This document shows, one piece after another, positions 4,001 to 5,520 of a stretch of 5,520 nucleotides of DNA. The stretch is from CAZYEI01 sp964646425 (GTDB lineage: Bacteria > Bacillota_I > Bacilli_A > RFN20 > JAISJY01), in assembly GCA_964646425.1 (NCBI GenBank), contig CAZYEI010000062.1, forward strand, positions 1 through 5,520, in the 5' to 3' direction. Both the position numbers and the translations under genes were made by a program. Below the pieces are notes generated by a model that saw only the letters and a list, made by a program, of their open reading frames with translations, was not told the origin of the DNA and searched no databases. Each line of letters opens with the position of its first letter. Positions within the stretch are counted from its first letter, which is position 1.

Positions 4001-5520
4001 AGTCTCTTTCTATTTTCATAATATCAATTGGTTTTTTTCTTGTTGTATGATTAACTGTTATAAAAGTAATAATGAGTGTTACAACAATTGATAAAACTAA
4101 AACTAATAAAATTGTTAATATATCAACTGTTAATATTTCTAATATCACACTACATAATTTTTTAATTTGACTATTGATTATGTTTGTTAAAATAATTGTT
4201 CCAATTATGCTAATTCCAAATACAAATAAAGATATTATTAAACTAACATTTATAAATATTTTCTTAATATCTTTTTTTCTTGTTCCTAGTGATAATAATA
4301 CACCTATTTCTTTTTTCCGATCTTTTACAATAAAATCAATATATGTGCCAAATAATAAAATACTAAAAATTATTAAAACTATTTCTATTTTTAATCCTAG
4401 TTTACTTGTTTTTCTTAAATAATTATTTACTCTTGCAGAATGCGTAACGTATTTGCTATATGCCCTATATCTTTCTTCTAAAAAACTTTTTTCCAAATCT
4501 GTTAAATCCTCTAATAATTTTAAACTTTTACTATCAAGAGAAGTAAAAAAGCCTCGATAATCATAACTTTCTGTTACTTTTATAATTTCATCATATAAGT
4601 TATCGGAAAAGAAATAATTTAGTTCTCGGCTTACTTCTTTTAAAGGATTATAATTAATAATACCAACAACTTTTATTTTCTTTTCAAATAATCTACCAAT
4701 ATTTGAATCATCAACATATAATAATATATCGTCAAGATCTTTAAATATTGTTTCATTAAAGATTTCTTCTAAAACAATATTTTCAATTTCCCATTTATAT
4801 AATTCTAAACATTCTTCGTATGTTATTTTATTATCATTATATCCTGATTCTTCTAGTATTTTTTCGAATAGTTTTCTTCCAGCTAAAGAATATTGATAAT
4901 TAATTCTTCTTGTAGTTACTTCAGATATTAAATTGTAATTTTTTATTTGATAAGACATAGATAAAATTTTCCAATTAATAATAATCTCATCATCGGCTAG
5001 TTTTTCTTTATTGTATCCTTCTTTGTAGATTACTTCTTCCGGACATACTTTTGAATTTCCAATGTATATTAACGACATTATTTTATTTGTTGAACTTATA
5101 TTTGTTGAACTTAGCTTCATATCTGGTTCTATTGTAAGAACACCATAGTAATTTTCACAATTGTTTTCTTCAAAATATTTTGAAATGTATCCTGTGTTAT
5201 AAAACACACAATTTGTAATACTTTCTCTAACCATCAGTTGCATCTCAGAATCTAATGCCCTTATTTCTTTGTCTTCAATTAACATTTCTGTATTATATTG
5301 TTTTAATACATCATAGCGTTTTTCATCAAAATTTGTATTTAATACTCCAACTATTTTAAACTTATTATTATTAATAGTTTTTCCTATTAAATCACTATAC
5401 TTTTTAATTTCAGCTTTTTCATCTTTTGTTTCTATGTTTTTACAATATCCAAAATCTCTAAAAAGAATAAAATGATAATCTGTTATTACTACTTCATTAT
5501 CGTTTGTTGGAAATCTTCCA
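3999..5520 (-). CDS. ABC transporter permease, MacB/FtsX type, N-terminus beyond the window
   Basis: The frame stays open from the right edge of the window to a TAA at 4001-3999, giving 506 visible residues; the ATG at 5285 is internal. About 370 hydrophilic residues come first, then three membrane segments (about 376-398, 425-448, 468-489 of the visible part). A cytoplasmic loop KEIGVLLSLGTRKKDI follows the first of them, and the tail reads KKPIDIMKIERD. This is the C-terminal half of an FtsX-like permease: a large extracytoplasmic domain, then TM2-TM4, with a KEIG-x-x-x-x-LG coupling segment typical of the family. The start of the visible part (GRFPTNDNEVVITD, later KFKIVGVLN) matches the MacB-type periplasmic-core pattern. 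A first TM segment, and possibly a fused ATPase domain, should lie upstream. Substrate is unknown; relatives export peptides or lipids or act as mechanotransmission complexes. It converges on glmU with 17 bases between the stops and shows no functional link to it. Confidence 0.85.
   Translation of the reverse strand, partial: GRFPTNDNEVVITDYHFILFRDFGYCKNIETKDEKAEIKKYSDLIGKTINNNKFKIVGVLNTNFDEKRYDVLKQYNTEMLIEDKEIRALDSEMQLMVRESITNCVFYNTGYISKYFEENNCENYYGVLTIEPDMKLSSTNISSTNKIMSLIYIGNSKVCPEEVIYKEGYNKEKLADDEIIINWKILSMSYQIKNYNLISEVTTRRINYQYSLAGRKLFEKILEESGYNDNKITYEECLELYKWEIENIVLEEIFNETIFKDLDDILLYVDDSNIGRLFEKKIKVVGIINYNPLKEVSRELNYFFSDNLYDEIIKVTESYDYRGFFTSLDSKSLKLLEDLTDLEKSFLEERYRAYSKYVTHSARVNNYLRKTSKLGLKIEIVLIIFSILLFGTYIDFIVKDRKKEIGVLLSLGTRKKDIKKIFINVSLIISLFVFGISIIGTIILTNIINSQIKKLCSVILEILTVDILTILLVLVLSIVVTLIITFITVNHTTRKKPIDIMKIERD

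Noticed and set aside
4174..4422. 82-codon plus-strand reading frame inside the ABC permease gene
   Set aside because: It is antisense to the membrane-spanning part of the permease; its hydrophobic look follows from complementing codons for hydrophobic residues, and no start signal is visible.
3999..5285. Permease gene starting at the ATG at 5285
   Set aside because: The frame stays open for 78 more codons to the window edge, and those codons encode a recognisable MacB-type segment, so the true start lies outside.
1..5520. CRISPR arrays, insertion sequences, tRNA/rRNA genes, phage or defence genes
   Set aside because: No spaced direct repeats, transposase-like frames, terminal inverted repeats or structured RNA signatures were seen; the window is housekeeping metabolism plus one transporter.

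Overview
The window is strongly AT-rich, with all five visible genes ending in TAA, strong Shine-Dalgarno sequences, a consensus SigA-type promoter and a GSI-alpha type glutamine synthetase. This fits a low-GC Gram-positive lineage (Bacillota or Mycoplasmatota-like). The divergent core proteins and a run of exactly 100 Ns suggest a draft or metagenome-assembled genome of an uncultured, fast-evolving member. Finer taxonomy cannot be read from the sequence. Tryptophan is encoded by TGG and no in-frame TGA was noticed, but this does not settle the genetic code.

Layout: (1) Positions 1-60 hold the last 19 codons and stop of glmS, recognised by its hallmark C-terminus. (2) A hairpin terminator at 56-88 is shared with the convergent gene glnA (90-1409, minus). 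(3) A divergent intergenic region of about 200 bp carries a perfect TTGACA-17-TATAAT promoter for glnA and a strong ribosome binding site for glmM. (4) glmM (from 1606, apparently with an AUC start codon, to 2892) and glmU (2905-3981) follow as an operon. glmU is interrupted by a 100-N placeholder that is shorter than the sequence really missing. (5) A second shared hairpin at 3957-4000 overlaps the ends of glmU and of a convergent MacB/FtsX-type ABC transporter permease. That permease runs off the right edge on the minus strand.

How the genes fit together: GlmS, GlmM and GlmU are the three enzymes that turn fructose-6-phosphate into UDP-N-acetylglucosamine, the precursor of peptidoglycan and other cell-surface polymers. 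GlmS uses glutamine as its nitrogen donor, and glnA, whose enzyme makes glutamine, sits between glmS and glmM in the opposite orientation. The window is therefore a compact amino-sugar locus with its nitrogen-donor enzyme embedded in it. The ABC permease looks like an unrelated neighbour.

Points most worth a second look are the non-AUG start of glmM, the eroded nucleotide-binding motifs in the uridyltransferase half of GlmU beside an intact acetyltransferase half, the two stop-codon-embedding bidirectional terminators, and an apparent internal duplication in the permease's extracytoplasmic domain. I found no mobile element, CRISPR array, RNA gene or clearly new biological system.
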